A stretch of 64,000 nucleotides of DNA from JAKACA01 sp049510975 (GTDB lineage: Bacteria > Actinomycetota > Acidimicrobiia > Acidimicrobiales > Bog-793): positions 36,226-100,225 of the forward strand of contig JBEKYM010000013.1 of the NCBI GenBank assembly GCA_049510975.1, given 5' to 3'. A model generated the notes under the pieces. That model made no database searches and was not told the DNA's origin. It worked only from the letters and a program-made list of their open reading frames with translations. Below are positions 1-7,816 of the stretch, piece after piece. Position numbers and translations under genes: made by a program. The stretch's first letter is position 1; every line of letters begins with the position of its first letter.

Positions 1-797
1 AGGCCCTCGTCTCGGCGCTCACACCCCGCGTGGCCGCCGGCGAGCTGGAGACGAGCCGGCTCGAGGCCTGGATGAGCCAGATCCGCCATTGGCAGGAGCA
101 ATTCCCGCTCGCCTACGACCCGCCGGCCGAGCCGGAGGCGACGAATGCCGCCGGCGGCAGCCGCCCGCCGTTGCTGAAGCCTCAGTTCGTGCTGGAAACG
201 CTCCGGGACAACACCCCAGAGGGCACCATCCTCGCCTCGGGCGTCGGCCAGCACCAGATGTGGGCTTCGCAGTACTGGCGTTTCGAACAGCCCAACACCT
301 GGGTGAACTCGGGCGGACTCGGGACGATGGGCTTTGCCGTGCCGGCGGCCATCGGCGCAAAGGTCGGGCGGCCCGATGCCATGGTGTGGGCGGTCGACGG
401 CGACGGCTGCTTCCAGATGACCGCCCAGGAGCTCGTCACCGCCAGCGCCGAGCGCATCCCCGTCAAGATCGCCATCTTGAACAACGCCTACCTCGGCATG
501 GTCCGCCAGTGGCAGCACATGTTCTACGAGGAGCGCTACTCCGAGGTCTACCTCTCGCCCGACCTGCCGGACTACGTCGGCTGGGCGGAGTCGATGGGCT
601 GTGTGGGCCTTCGCGTCGAGACGCCCGAGGAGGTGCTGCCCGCCATCGACAAAGCGAACCAGATCGATGACCGCCCCGTCGTGATCGACTTCCGTACCGA
701 CTCGATGGAGCAGGTCTTCCCGATGGTGCCGGCGGGTTCCTCCAACGACGACATCGTCGTCCACCCGTCCCAGCGCGACCGCCTGGCGGCATCATGA
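1..797 (+). CDS. ilvB: Acetolactate synthase large subunit, C-terminal part (5' end outside window)
   Basis: This is the C-terminal part, about 264 residues, of acetolactate synthase. The enzyme condenses two pyruvates, or pyruvate plus 2-oxobutyrate, in the first common step of valine, leucine and isoleucine synthesis. The reading frame is open from base 3, so the gene begins upstream. The thiamine-diphosphate motif is visible as GDGCFQMT followed about 25 residues later by ILNN. The flanking text GLGTMGFAVPAAIGAK and GMVRQWQ is typical of IlvB. Its stop overlaps the ilvN start by four bases (ATGA), so the two subunits are translationally coupled. Confidence 0.96.
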   Translation, partial: ALVSALTPRVAAGELETSRLEAWMSQIRHWQEQFPLAYDPPAEPEATNAAGGSRPPLLKPQFVLETLRDNTPEGTILASGVGQHQMWASQYWRFEQPNTWVNSGGLGTMGFAVPAAIGAKVGRPDAMVWAVDGDGCFQMTAQELVTASAERIPVKIAILNNAYLGMVRQWQHMFYEERYSEVYLSPDLPDYVGWAESMGCVGLRVETPEEVLPAIDKANQIDDRPVVIDFRTDSMEQVFPMVPAGSSNDDIVVHPSQRDRLAAS

Positions 798-1327
798 GCA
801 ACCCCCGCCACCACCTCCTCTCGGTGCTCGTCGAGAACAAGGCAGGTGTCCTGACACGAGTTGCCAGCCTGTTCGCACGCCGTGGCTACAACATCTTCTC
901 CCTGGCGGTCGCCCCCACCGACGACCCGAGGCTGTCCCGTATCTCGATCGTCGTCGACGTCGAGTCCTCCCCCCTCGAGCAGGTGATCGCCCAGCTCGAC
1001 AAGCTGATCAACGTCGTCGACATCTCCGAGCTGCACCCCGACGAGGCGAGGGAGGCCGAGCTGCTGCTCGTGACCGTGTCGGCCGACGCCGAGAAGCGGG
1101 CGCAAGTCGTCCAGCTTGCCGGCGTGTTCGGGGGTCAGATCGTCGACGTCGCGCTGCAAGCGCTCACGGTCATGCTGGCGGGCGCGCCGGACGCCCTCGA
1201 CGACTTCGAGGACTTGATGCGGTCCTACGGCATCGTCGAGCTGCAACGGACCGGCCGCGTGGCGCTCCCTAAGCTGGGGGCCAACAGCGGCTCTACAGCG
1301 GCAGACTTGGCCGCCGAGAGCGCCTGA
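794..1327 (+). CDS. ilvN: Acetolactate synthase small (regulatory) subunit
   Basis: This is the 177-residue regulatory subunit that binds the large subunit and gives valine feedback control. An N-terminal ACT domain (about residues 5-75) opens with LLSVLVENKAGVLTRV and continues into RGYNIFSLAV. A second conserved half carries the ELLLVTVSAD strand. The length fits the IlvN/IlvH family. The ATG overlaps the ilvB stop in ATGA. ilvC follows 73 bases downstream after a hairpin, giving the common order ilvB-ilvN-ilvC. Confidence 0.96.
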   Translation: MSNPRHHLLSVLVENKAGVLTRVASLFARRGYNIFSLAVAPTDDPRLSRISIVVDVESSPLEQVIAQLDKLINVVDISELHPDEAREAELLLVTVSADAEKRAQVVQLAGVFGGQIVDVALQALTVMLAGAPDALDDFEDLMRSYGIVELQRTGRVALPKLGANSGSTAADLAAESA

Positions 1328-1341
1328 GATCGAAGGCTTCG

Positions 1342-1367
1342 CCGGACCGCCACCAAGCACGGTCCGG
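1342..1367 (+). other. Intercistronic hairpin between ilvN and ilvC
   Basis: CCGGACCG (1342-1349) and CGGTCCGG (1360-1367) form a perfect 8-bp stem with a 10-base loop. No T-run follows, so it is unlikely to be a strong intrinsic terminator. It could be an mRNA-stabilising or processing element, or a partial attenuator that sets the ilvC:ilvBN ratio. The ilvC ribosome-binding purines (agaggagagga) lie just downstream. Confidence 0.6.
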
Positions 1368-1400
1368 GCGCACAACCGACAGAGGAGAGGAAACCCAACC

Positions 1401-2426
1401 GTGGCACAGCTTTTCTACGAGAAGGACGCCGACCAGGCGCTCGTGCGCTCCCGCAAGGTGGCGATCATCGGGTACGGCTCGCAGGGGCACGCCCATGCCC
1501 TCAATCTGAGCGAGTCGGGCGTCGACGTCCGCGTCGGGCTGCGCGAGGGCTCGGCTTCGAAGGCGAAGGCCGAAGCGGCCGGGCTACGCGTCGTGCCGGT
1601 GGCGCAGGCGGCGGCCGAGGCCGATCTCGTCATGTTGCTGCTGCCGGACACCGAGCAGGCTGCGGTCTACGAAGCCGAGATCGCCCCGCATCTTGCCGAC
1701 GGCGATGCGCTCTTCTTCGCCCACGGGTTCAACATCCGTTTCGGGCTCATCAACCCGCCGCCGGGAGTGGACGTCGGCATGGTGGCGCCGAAGGGCCCTG
1801 GCCATCTCGTCCGGCGGACCTACACCGACGGCGGCGGGGTGCCATCACTCATCGCCGTGTCCGCCGACGAGTCCGGCAAGGCCATGCAGCTGGCCCTCTC
1901 CTATGCCGACGCCCTCGGCGCCACCCGCGCCGGCGTGCTCGAGACGACGTTCGAGGAGGAGACCGAGACGGACCTGTTCGGCGAGCAGGTCGTGCTCTGC
2001 GGCGGCGTGACGGCGCTCGTCACCGCCGCCTTCGAGACGCTCGTGGAGGCCGGCTACCAACCCGAGTCGGCTTACTTCGAGTGCCTGCACGAGCTCAAGC
2101 TCATCGTCGACCTCATGTACGAGCAGGGCATCTCCGGCATGCGCTTCTCGGTGTCGGACACGGCCGAGTACGGCGACATGACGCGAGGCCCGCGCATCAT
2201 CGACGACCACGTCCGCGCCGAGATGCGGACGATCCTCGACGAGATCCAAGACGGCCGTTTTGCCGCCGAGTGGGTGGCCGAGAACGCCAACGGCCGGCCG
2301 CGCTATCGCGAGCTGCGCGAGCAAGGACGCAAGCATCAGATCGAGCAAGTCGGCGCCGAGTTGCGGGCGATGATGCCCTTCGTCTCCGCCGGCCGACAGC
2401 GCCTCGAGGACGTCTCCGGCGGCTGA
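1401..2426 (+). CDS. ilvC: Ketol-acid reductoisomerase
   Basis: This class I (short) enzyme isomerises and reduces acetolactate or acetohydroxybutyrate with NAD(P)H and Mg2+. It has 341 residues, the usual class I length. The dinucleotide motif GYGSQGH is at residues 24-30. The knotted C-terminal domain carries the metal ligands in TDLFGEQ and in ECLHELK. The GTG start at 1401 is preceded by a strong purine tract (agaggagagga). It lies downstream of ilvN in the same direction and is probably co-transcribed through the intercistronic hairpin. Confidence 0.97.
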   Translation: MAQLFYEKDADQALVRSRKVAIIGYGSQGHAHALNLSESGVDVRVGLREGSASKAKAEAAGLRVVPVAQAAAEADLVMLLLPDTEQAAVYEAEIAPHLADGDALFFAHGFNIRFGLINPPPGVDVGMVAPKGPGHLVRRTYTDGGGVPSLIAVSADESGKAMQLALSYADALGATRAGVLETTFEEETETDLFGEQVVLCGGVTALVTAAFETLVEAGYQPESAYFECLHELKLIVDLMYEQGISGMRFSVSDTAEYGDMTRGPRIIDDHVRAEMRTILDEIQDGRFAAEWVAENANGRPRYRELREQGRKHQIEQVGAELRAMMPFVSAGRQRLEDVSGG

Positions 2427-2474
2427 CGGCGGCGCCGGCAACGGTGCAGTCACCGACGGCGTCGCGCCCCCGTG

Positions 2475-2480
2475 TAGCCT
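2475..2480 (+). promoter_or_regulatory. Candidate -10 box for guaA/uORF transcript
   Basis: TAGCCT fits the actinobacterial TANNNT -10 pattern and ends six bases before the ATG at 2487. That spacing predicts a transcript starting at the first base of the small upstream ORF. No good -35 element is evident. Confidence 0.4.
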
Positions 2481-2486
2481 CGACAG

Positions 2487-2546
2487 ATGAGTCGGCAGAC
2501 GACGAGTCGGCAGACAACCGAGCGCGAGAGGCGGAGGCTGCCATGA
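2487..2546 (+). CDS. Candidate 19-codon upstream ORF overlapping guaA start
   Basis: An ATG six bases after a TANNNT box opens a 19-residue frame reading MSRQTTSRQTTERERRRLP. It contains a tandem SRQTT pair and an Arg-rich end. Its stop TGA (2544-2546) overlaps the guaA ATG (2543) as ATGA. The guaA ribosome-binding site GGAGG (2533-2537) lies inside it. The geometry suggests translational coupling or ribosome-arrest control of guaA. No family is recognised, and a chance frame remains possible. Confidence 0.35.
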   Translation: MSRQTTSRQTTERERRRLP

Positions 2547-4153
2547 GCCCGGAATCGTCAGCCGGACCGTCTGTTGGCAACGTTCTCACCCGCCACGAGC
2601 ACCCGTCTCCGGTGCTCGTGGTCGACTTCGGCGCTCAGTACGCCCAGCTGATCGCCCGGCGGGTGCGCGAGGCCCACATCTACAGCGAGATCGTCCCGCA
2701 CTCGATGCCGATCGAGGAGATCCTCGCCAAGCAGCCGGCAGCCGTGATCTTGTCGGGCGGGCCCTCGAGCATCTACGAAGAAGGTGCGCCCCGGGTGGAG
2801 CGCGCCCTGTTCGAGTCCGGCGTCCCCGTGCTCGGTCTGTGTTACGGCTTCCACGCCATGGCCGATGCTCTCGGGGGCACGGTCGAGCACACGGAAGCGG
2901 CGGAGTTCGGGCGGACCGCCGTCACGGTCTCACCCGCGGCGCAGCTCTTCGCCGGCCAGCCGGCCGAGCAGGTGGTCTGGATGTCACATCGCGATGTCGT
3001 CTCGGCGGCGCCTCCGGGCTTCAGCGTCACCGCCTCGTCGCCCTCGGCGAAGGTGACCGCCTTCGAGCGGCCCGACTTGCGGCTCTACGGCGTGCAGTGG
3101 CACCCCGAGGTCCTGCACACGACGTATGGGCAACAGGTGCTGGAGCGGTTTCTGTACGACGGGGCCGGCATCGAACCCTCCTGGACCGCCGCCGGCATCA
3201 TCCGCGAGACGATCGATTCCATCCGAGCCGAAGTGGGGGATCACCATGTGATCTGCGGGCTCTCCGGCGGCGTCGATTCGGCCGTGGCTGCGGCGCTCGT
3301 GCACGCGGCCGTGGGCGACCAGTTGACGTGTGTGTTCGTCGACCACGGGCTGTTGCGCGAGGGCGAGCGCGAGCAGGTCGAGCAGGATTACGTGGCTGCC
3401 ACCGGCATCCGCCTGAAGACCGTCGACGCCCGGGCGCGGTTCCTCGATGCCCTCGCCGGCGTGAGCGACCCCGAGACCAAACGCAAGATCGTCGGCCGCG
3501 AGTTCATCACCGCCTTCGAGCAGGCGGCCTCCGAAGTCGTGGCGGAGCAAGGGAATCACTCGGTCGAGTTCCTCGTGCAGGGGACGCTGTACCCCGATGT
3601 CGTCGAGTCGGGCGGCGGCTCCGGCACGGCGGTGATCAAGAGCCATCACAACGTCGGTGGGTTGCCGGACGATCTGCGTTTCTCCTTGATCGAGCCGCTG
3701 CGGTCCCTGTTCAAGGACGAGGTGCGCCAGCTCGGCTTGGAGCTCGGTCTTCCGGCGGAGATCGTGTGGCGGCACCCGTTCCCGGGACCGGGCTTGTCGA
3801 TCCGCATCCTCGGCGAAGTCACGGCCGAACGACTCTCGATCTTGCGGCGGGCCGATGCCATCGTCCGGGAGGAACTGGCGCTCGCCGGCCTCGATCGCAG
3901 CGTGTGGCAGTTCCCGGTGATCCTGCTTGCCGAGGTGCGCTCCGTCGGTGTGCAGGGCGACGGCCGGACCTACGGCCACCCCATCGTGCTGCGCCCGGTG
4001 AGCAGTGAGGACGCCATGACGGCCGACTGGTCGCGCTTGCCCGAGGACCTCCTCGCTCGCATGTCGACTCGCATCACGAACGAGGTGGAGGAAGTCAACC
4101 GCGTCGTCCTCGACGTCACGAGCAAGCCGCCCGGCTCGATCGAATGGGAGTGA
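2543..4153 (+). CDS. guaA: GMP synthase (glutamine-hydrolysing)
   Basis: GuaA converts XMP to GMP using glutamine and ATP. The N-terminal class I amidotransferase (about residues 17-205) has the nucleophile in GLCYGFH and the catalytic His in VQWHPEV. Most homologues have Gln where this protein has His after GLCYGF. The ATP pyrophosphatase loop is GLSGGVDSA. The C-terminal dimerisation domain ends in the canonical KPPGSIEWE. The start at 2543 is chosen for its GGAGG five bases upstream and gives 536 residues, close to the family norm. The open frame extends further upstream but is not family-like there. Confidence 0.96.
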   Translation: MSPESSAGPSVGNVLTRHEHPSPVLVVDFGAQYAQLIARRVREAHIYSEIVPHSMPIEEILAKQPAAVILSGGPSSIYEEGAPRVERALFESGVPVLGLCYGFHAMADALGGTVEHTEAAEFGRTAVTVSPAAQLFAGQPAEQVVWMSHRDVVSAAPPGFSVTASSPSAKVTAFERPDLRLYGVQWHPEVLHTTYGQQVLERFLYDGAGIEPSWTAAGIIRETIDSIRAEVGDHHVICGLSGGVDSAVAAALVHAAVGDQLTCVFVDHGLLREGEREQVEQDYVAATGIRLKTVDARARFLDALAGVSDPETKRKIVGREFITAFEQAASEVVAEQGNHSVEFLVQGTLYPDVVESGGGSGTAVIKSHHNVGGLPDDLRFSLIEPLRSLFKDEVRQLGLELGLPAEIVWRHPFPGPGLSIRILGEVTAERLSILRRADAIVREELALAGLDRSVWQFPVILLAEVRSVGVQGDGRTYGHPIVLRPVSSEDAMTADWSRLPEDLLARMSTRITNEVEEVNRVVLDVTSKPPGSIEWE

Positions 4154-4180
4154 GCGGCGCCGCCGCCGGCCCGGGCCGGA

Positions 4181-5221
4181 TCAATTGTCGAAACGCTGCA
4201 GGATCCGGCTGAACGCCCACGTCGCCTGCTTGACGCCCGAGCAGGAGTCGCTGCCGTTCGTGCCCGGGCACCCGCCGTTGTCGCGCTGGATGGCCCAGAT
4301 CGAGAGCGTGTCGATGTGGTGGGCGCTCGCCCAGGCGGTGATCTGTCGGGTGTCGGACAGTGTCGTCACCTCGGCCTTGTCCGGGTTGTCGTCGATGCCG
4401 GGCATGAGCGTGAGGCCCTCCATGGCATACAGCTGTGCGGACGTCTTGGACGGGTACAGCTTCGCCAGCTGAGCGTGCAGCGCCTCGCCGGCGGTGATGG
4501 CCGCCTTGCCCATGTCGGTCGTGCCGTTGTAGTAGTCGAACGTCATGATGTTCACGACGTCGACCCGGGTGCCGTGAGCGATGGCGTTGGCCAGGACCGC
4601 CAGCCCGCTCGGCGTGAGGCCGGCGGCCGTCGCGGGCATCGTGAAGGACACCTGCAAGGGCCGGCCATGCGCGGTCGCCCACGCTTCGAGCTCGGTGATG
4701 GCGGTATTGCGCCGGTCGATGCCGATGGTGTTGCGCAATGACCTCGACTCGATGTCGAAGTCGAGCCGAGAGACGCCGTAGGTCAGCACGAGCTGCTCGT
4801 AGTCCCGCAGGATGGCGGGCACCTTGCCACACGAGTCCGCCAATTCGGTGCCGCCGCTGTCGGCGCTGTAGCCGCCGAACGACAAGATGACGTCGCCGCC
4901 GCCGGCCCGTAGCGCCTTGATCTGGGTGAGGTACTTGCCGCCGGAGACGGGAGTCTTGCCATCGCCGTCCCAGAAGATCGTGCAGGGCGCGCGTTTCTCG
5001 GATTGCAGGAAGGCGAGGGTGTAGTACTGGACGCCCGACTGCTGGGCGACGGCCGTGATGCTGCCCGGCTGGTAGGTCTCGAAGTACGGGGCGTATACCT
5101 GCGTCGGCAGCGGCGTGGCTCGGCGGGCAGCGGCGCCGGCGGCAGCCACGGCGGTTCCGCTCGCGGCCGCCATGACGAGGGCGCCGGCGGCGGCGAGAGC
5201 GGACCATCGTGTCAAGTTCAT
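4181..5221 (-). CDS. Secreted glycoside hydrolase family 18 (chitinase-like) protein
   Basis: This 346-residue protein has a signal peptide (about residues 1-32, an Ala-rich hydrophobic core ending near AVAAAGA), so it should be exported. The GH18 core is recognised from ILSFGGYS and from the catalytic strand RLDFDIES (D154, D156, E158). The first Asp of the usual DxxDxDxE motif is Ser here, as in some actinobacterial chitinases; the acid/base Glu is present. FTMPATAAGL and VVNIMTFDYYN are further GH18 strands. There is no carbohydrate-binding module. The natural substrate (chitin, a peptidoglycan-like glycan or another GlcNAc polymer) cannot be decided from sequence. Confidence 0.88.
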   Translation of the reverse strand: MNLTRWSALAAAGALVMAAASGTAVAAAGAAARRATPLPTQVYAPYFETYQPGSITAVAQQSGVQYYTLAFLQSEKRAPCTIFWDGDGKTPVSGGKYLTQIKALRAGGGDVILSFGGYSADSGGTELADSCGKVPAILRDYEQLVLTYGVSRLDFDIESRSLRNTIGIDRRNTAITELEAWATAHGRPLQVSFTMPATAAGLTPSGLAVLANAIAHGTRVDVVNIMTFDYYNGTTDMGKAAITAGEALHAQLAKLYPSKTSAQLYAMEGLTLMPGIDDNPDKAEVTTLSDTRQITAWASAHHIDTLSIWAIQRDNGGCPGTNGSDSCSGVKQATWAFSRILQRFDN

Positions 5222-5271
5222 CGCCCCTCCTGTTCGCCGGCGTCACCGCCGCAGCTCGCCGGCGGCGCCTT

Positions 5272-5308
5272 CCCCTAATCAGTAGGAAGGTTACCTGTTA
5301 GTTAGGGG
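5272..5308. promoter_or_regulatory. Inverted repeat upstream of the GH18 gene
   Basis: CCCCTAA (5272-5278) and TTAGGGG (5302-5308) form a perfect 7-bp inverted repeat. It encloses a near-palindromic AGGTTACCT. This 160-bp gap (5222-5381) is relatively AT-rich and lies just upstream of the minus-strand GH18 gene, so it is a candidate operator/promoter region. Confidence 0.4.
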
Positions 5309-5323
5309 GATGTCGAGCGCCCG

Positions 5324-5374
5324 AGGGGAAGGTGCTCGAATTTGTGGACCACAGAGCCACGAGCACCTTCCCCT
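5324..5374 (-). terminator. Large hairpin downstream of serC
   Basis: A perfect 15-bp inverted repeat (AGGGGAAGGTGCTCG at 5324-5338, CGAGCACCTTCCCCT at 5360-5374) encloses a 21-base loop that itself contains the palindrome TGTGGACCACA. It lies 8 bases past the serC stop. It has no U-run, so it would act as a GC-rich terminator or mRNA 3' stabiliser. Confidence 0.6.
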
Positions 5375-5381
5375 GGCTGGC

Positions 5382-6509
5382 CTAGGACAGCTGACCCACC
5401 ACGTAGTCGATGCAGGCGGTGAGCGCCTCCACGTCCTCGGGGTCGATGGAGGGGAACAAGGCGATGCGCAGCTGATTGCGGCCGAGCTTGCGGTAGGGCT
5501 CGGTGTCGACGATGCCGTTGCTGCGCAGGATCTTGGCGACGCCGAGGGCGTCCACCGAATCGTCGAAGTCGATCGTCGCAACCACGTGCGACCGCTCGTC
5601 GGGCTTGGCGACGAAGGGGCTCGTGAACGGCGTCCGCTCGGCCCAGCCGTAGATGATGCCTGCCGAACGGTCGCAGCGAGAGGCGGAGAACTCCATGCCG
5701 CCGTTGCCGTTGAACCACTCGAGCTGGCTGGCGAGCAGATGCAGGGTGGCGAGTGCGGGCGTGTTGTAGGTCTGGTCGAGTCGGGAGTTGTCGAGGGCGA
5801 TCTGCAGGTCGATCGAGCTCGGCACCCATCGCGCCGAAGTCACGCGGCCGATTCGGTCGGCTGCCGCCGGCGAGACGGCAGCCAACCAGAGCCCGCCGTC
5901 GGAGCCGAAACACTTCTGCGGTGCGAAGTAGTAGCAGTCGAACTGCTCTGCCTCGACCCGGATCCCGCCGGCGGCCGAGGTGGCGTCCACGAGCACCAGG
6001 CCGGCGGCGGGGGACCCGTCGGGCGAGAGCGGGCGCCGGATGGTCATCTGCACGCCGGTGGAGGTCTCGTTGTGGGTGAGGGCATAGGCGTCGATCGCAG
6101 GGTTGGCGACCGCCTCGGGGTGCGTTCCGGTCTCGCTCACGATGACCTCGGGGTCGGCGAGGAACGGCGCCGCCTTCGTGCCGGCGGCGAACTTGGCGGA
6201 GAACTCCCCGAAACTCAGGTGCTGGCTCTGGCGTTCGACGAGGCAGAACGTCGCCGCGTCCCAGAAAGCCGTCGTCCCCCCGTTGCCGAGCAGGATCTCG
6301 TAGCCATCGGGCAGGGAGAAAAGCTCGGCGAGCCCTTCCCGCACCTGCCCGACCAGGCCCTTCACGGTTGCCTGGCGGTGACTCGTACCGAGGAAGGATC
6401 CGGCGGCCTCGGCCAGCCGGGCAACCGCCTCCGGCCGAACCTTGGAGGGTCCCGCCCCGAAGCGGCCGTCGGCGGGTTTCAAGGCATCCGGGATCGTGAT
6501 GTCAACCAT
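5382..6509 (-). CDS. serC: Phosphoserine aminotransferase
   Basis: SerC transfers the amino group from glutamate to 3-phosphohydroxypyruvate in serine synthesis. The 375-residue protein matches the shorter actinobacterial/mycobacterial SerC type. It begins with DGRFGAGPSKVRP. The PLP-binding Lys is in YFAPQKCFGSDGG, and DATSAAGG precedes it. The start at 6509 gives a family-like N-terminus; upstream in-frame extensions are not family-like. It diverges from the aminotransferase at 6579, and serA lies just beyond, so two of the three serine-pathway genes are clustered here. Confidence 0.93.
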   Translation of the reverse strand: MVDITIPDALKPADGRFGAGPSKVRPEAVARLAEAAGSFLGTSHRQATVKGLVGQVREGLAELFSLPDGYEILLGNGGTTAFWDAATFCLVERQSQHLSFGEFSAKFAAGTKAAPFLADPEVIVSETGTHPEAVANPAIDAYALTHNETSTGVQMTIRRPLSPDGSPAAGLVLVDATSAAGGIRVEAEQFDCYYFAPQKCFGSDGGLWLAAVSPAAADRIGRVTSARWVPSSIDLQIALDNSRLDQTYNTPALATLHLLASQLEWFNGNGGMEFSASRCDRSAGIIYGWAERTPFTSPFVAKPDERSHVVATIDFDDSVDALGVAKILRSNGIVDTEPYRKLGRNQLRIALFPSIDPEDVEALTACIDYVVGQLS

Positions 6510-6578
6510 CCGGCCAGCATGACCGGAACCGAACGAACGGTCGAATTTGCACCGTGTACCCATGTGCGACCATGGGGT

Positions 6579-7814
6579 ATGGCCCCCACGACCGAGGTTG
6601 CGAACCGCCACTCCCGCGTCTCCCGCCGAATCGCCGCCGTCAGCCCCTCTGCCACGCTCGCCATCGACGCCAAGGCCAAGGCGCTGAAAGCTGCGGGTGT
6701 CGACGTTGTCGGTTTCGGTGCTGGAGAACCCGACTTCCCGACGCCGGCCCCCATCGTGGAGGCTGCCGTCGCCGCCTGCCGCGATCCGAGGAACCACCAC
6801 TACACGCCGACGGCCGGCCTGGCCGAGTTGCGCGAGGCGGTCGCCGCCAAGACGCGCCGTGACTCAGGCTTCGACGTGCAAGCCAGCCAGGTGGTCGTCA
6901 CCAACGGCGGCAAGCAGGCCGTTGCGAACACCTTCGAGACTCTCCTCGACCCCGGCGACGAGGTCCTGCTGCTGGCGCCGTACTGGACCACCTACCCCGA
7001 GGCGATCATGCTCGGAGGCGGTGTGCCGGTGGTCGTGCCGACCGGGATCGAGGCGGGTTTCCAGGCGACGGTCGAGCAGCTGGAGGCGGCGGCGACCGAC
7101 CGGACGAAAGTGCTGCTGTTCGTGTCGCCGTCCAACCCGACGGGCGCCGTCTACCCGCGTCAGGCGATCGAAGACATCGGCCGGCTGGCGGCCGAGCGCG
7201 GCTGGTGGGTCGTGACCGACGAGATCTACGAGCACCTCGTCTACGGGGATGCGGAACACCACTCGATGCCGGTCCTGGTCCCGGAGATCACCGATCGCTG
7301 CGTCGTGCTGAACGGAGTGGCCAAGACCTACGCCATGACCGGCTGGCGGGTCGGCTGGATGATCGCTCCCCCCGACATCAGCGAGGCGGCCGCAAATCTG
7401 CAGTCGCACGTGACCTCGAACGTCAACAATGTCGCCCAGCGAGCGGCACTTGCGGCCGTGAGCGGCGACCTGTCCGCTGTGGCCGAGATGCGGACGGCGT
7501 TCGATCGGCGCCGCCGTACCATCCACCGGATGCTCAACGAGATCCCCGGTGTCAGCTGTTTCGAGCCGGAGGGTGCCTTCTACGCCTTTCCGAGTCTGGA
7601 AGGGCTCCTCGACACCCCGCTCAGGGGACGTTCGGCGCGCAACACCCTCGAGCTGGCCGAGATCATCCTCGACGAAGCCAGTGTCGCCTTCGTGCCGGGA
7701 GAGGCGTTCGGTGCGCCGGGGTATGGGCGTTTCTCCTATGCGTTGTCGGACGAAGACCTCGAGCGCGGCATCGCTCGCATCGGCGCCCTCGTGGCAGAAA
7801 GCGTGGACGCCTGA
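6579..7814 (+). CDS. Aspartate-type class I aminotransferase
   Basis: This 411-residue PLP enzyme of fold type I shows GFGAGEPDFPTP near the N-terminus, the VSPSNPTGAVY substrate/cofactor segment and the PLP lysine in GVAKTYAMTGWRVGW. This is the aspartate aminotransferase subgroup AspC/AspB of actinobacteria, which makes aspartate from oxaloacetate and glutamate. Related transaminase specificities cannot be excluded. The start chosen is the ATG at 6579. It is followed two bases later by serA, so the pair is probably co-transcribed. Confidence 0.88.
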   Translation: MAPTTEVANRHSRVSRRIAAVSPSATLAIDAKAKALKAAGVDVVGFGAGEPDFPTPAPIVEAAVAACRDPRNHHYTPTAGLAELREAVAAKTRRDSGFDVQASQVVVTNGGKQAVANTFETLLDPGDEVLLLAPYWTTYPEAIMLGGGVPVVVPTGIEAGFQATVEQLEAAATDRTKVLLFVSPSNPTGAVYPRQAIEDIGRLAAERGWWVVTDEIYEHLVYGDAEHHSMPVLVPEITDRCVVLNGVAKTYAMTGWRVGWMIAPPDISEAAANLQSHVTSNVNNVAQRAALAAVSGDLSAVAEMRTAFDRRRRTIHRMLNEIPGVSCFEPEGAFYAFPSLEGLLDTPLRGRSARNTLELAEIILDEASVAFVPGEAFGAPGYGRFSYALSDEDLERGIARIGALVAESVDA

Positions 7815-7816
7815 CC

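Noticed and set aside
2081..2542. In-frame upstream extension of GMP synthase
   Set aside because: It overlaps ilvC in another frame. The family-typical length and the GGAGG site point to the ATG at 2543.
5310..6578. In-frame upstream extension of the aspartate aminotransferase
   Set aside because: It runs antisense through serC and has no protein-like composition. The family N-terminus begins after the ATG at 6579.
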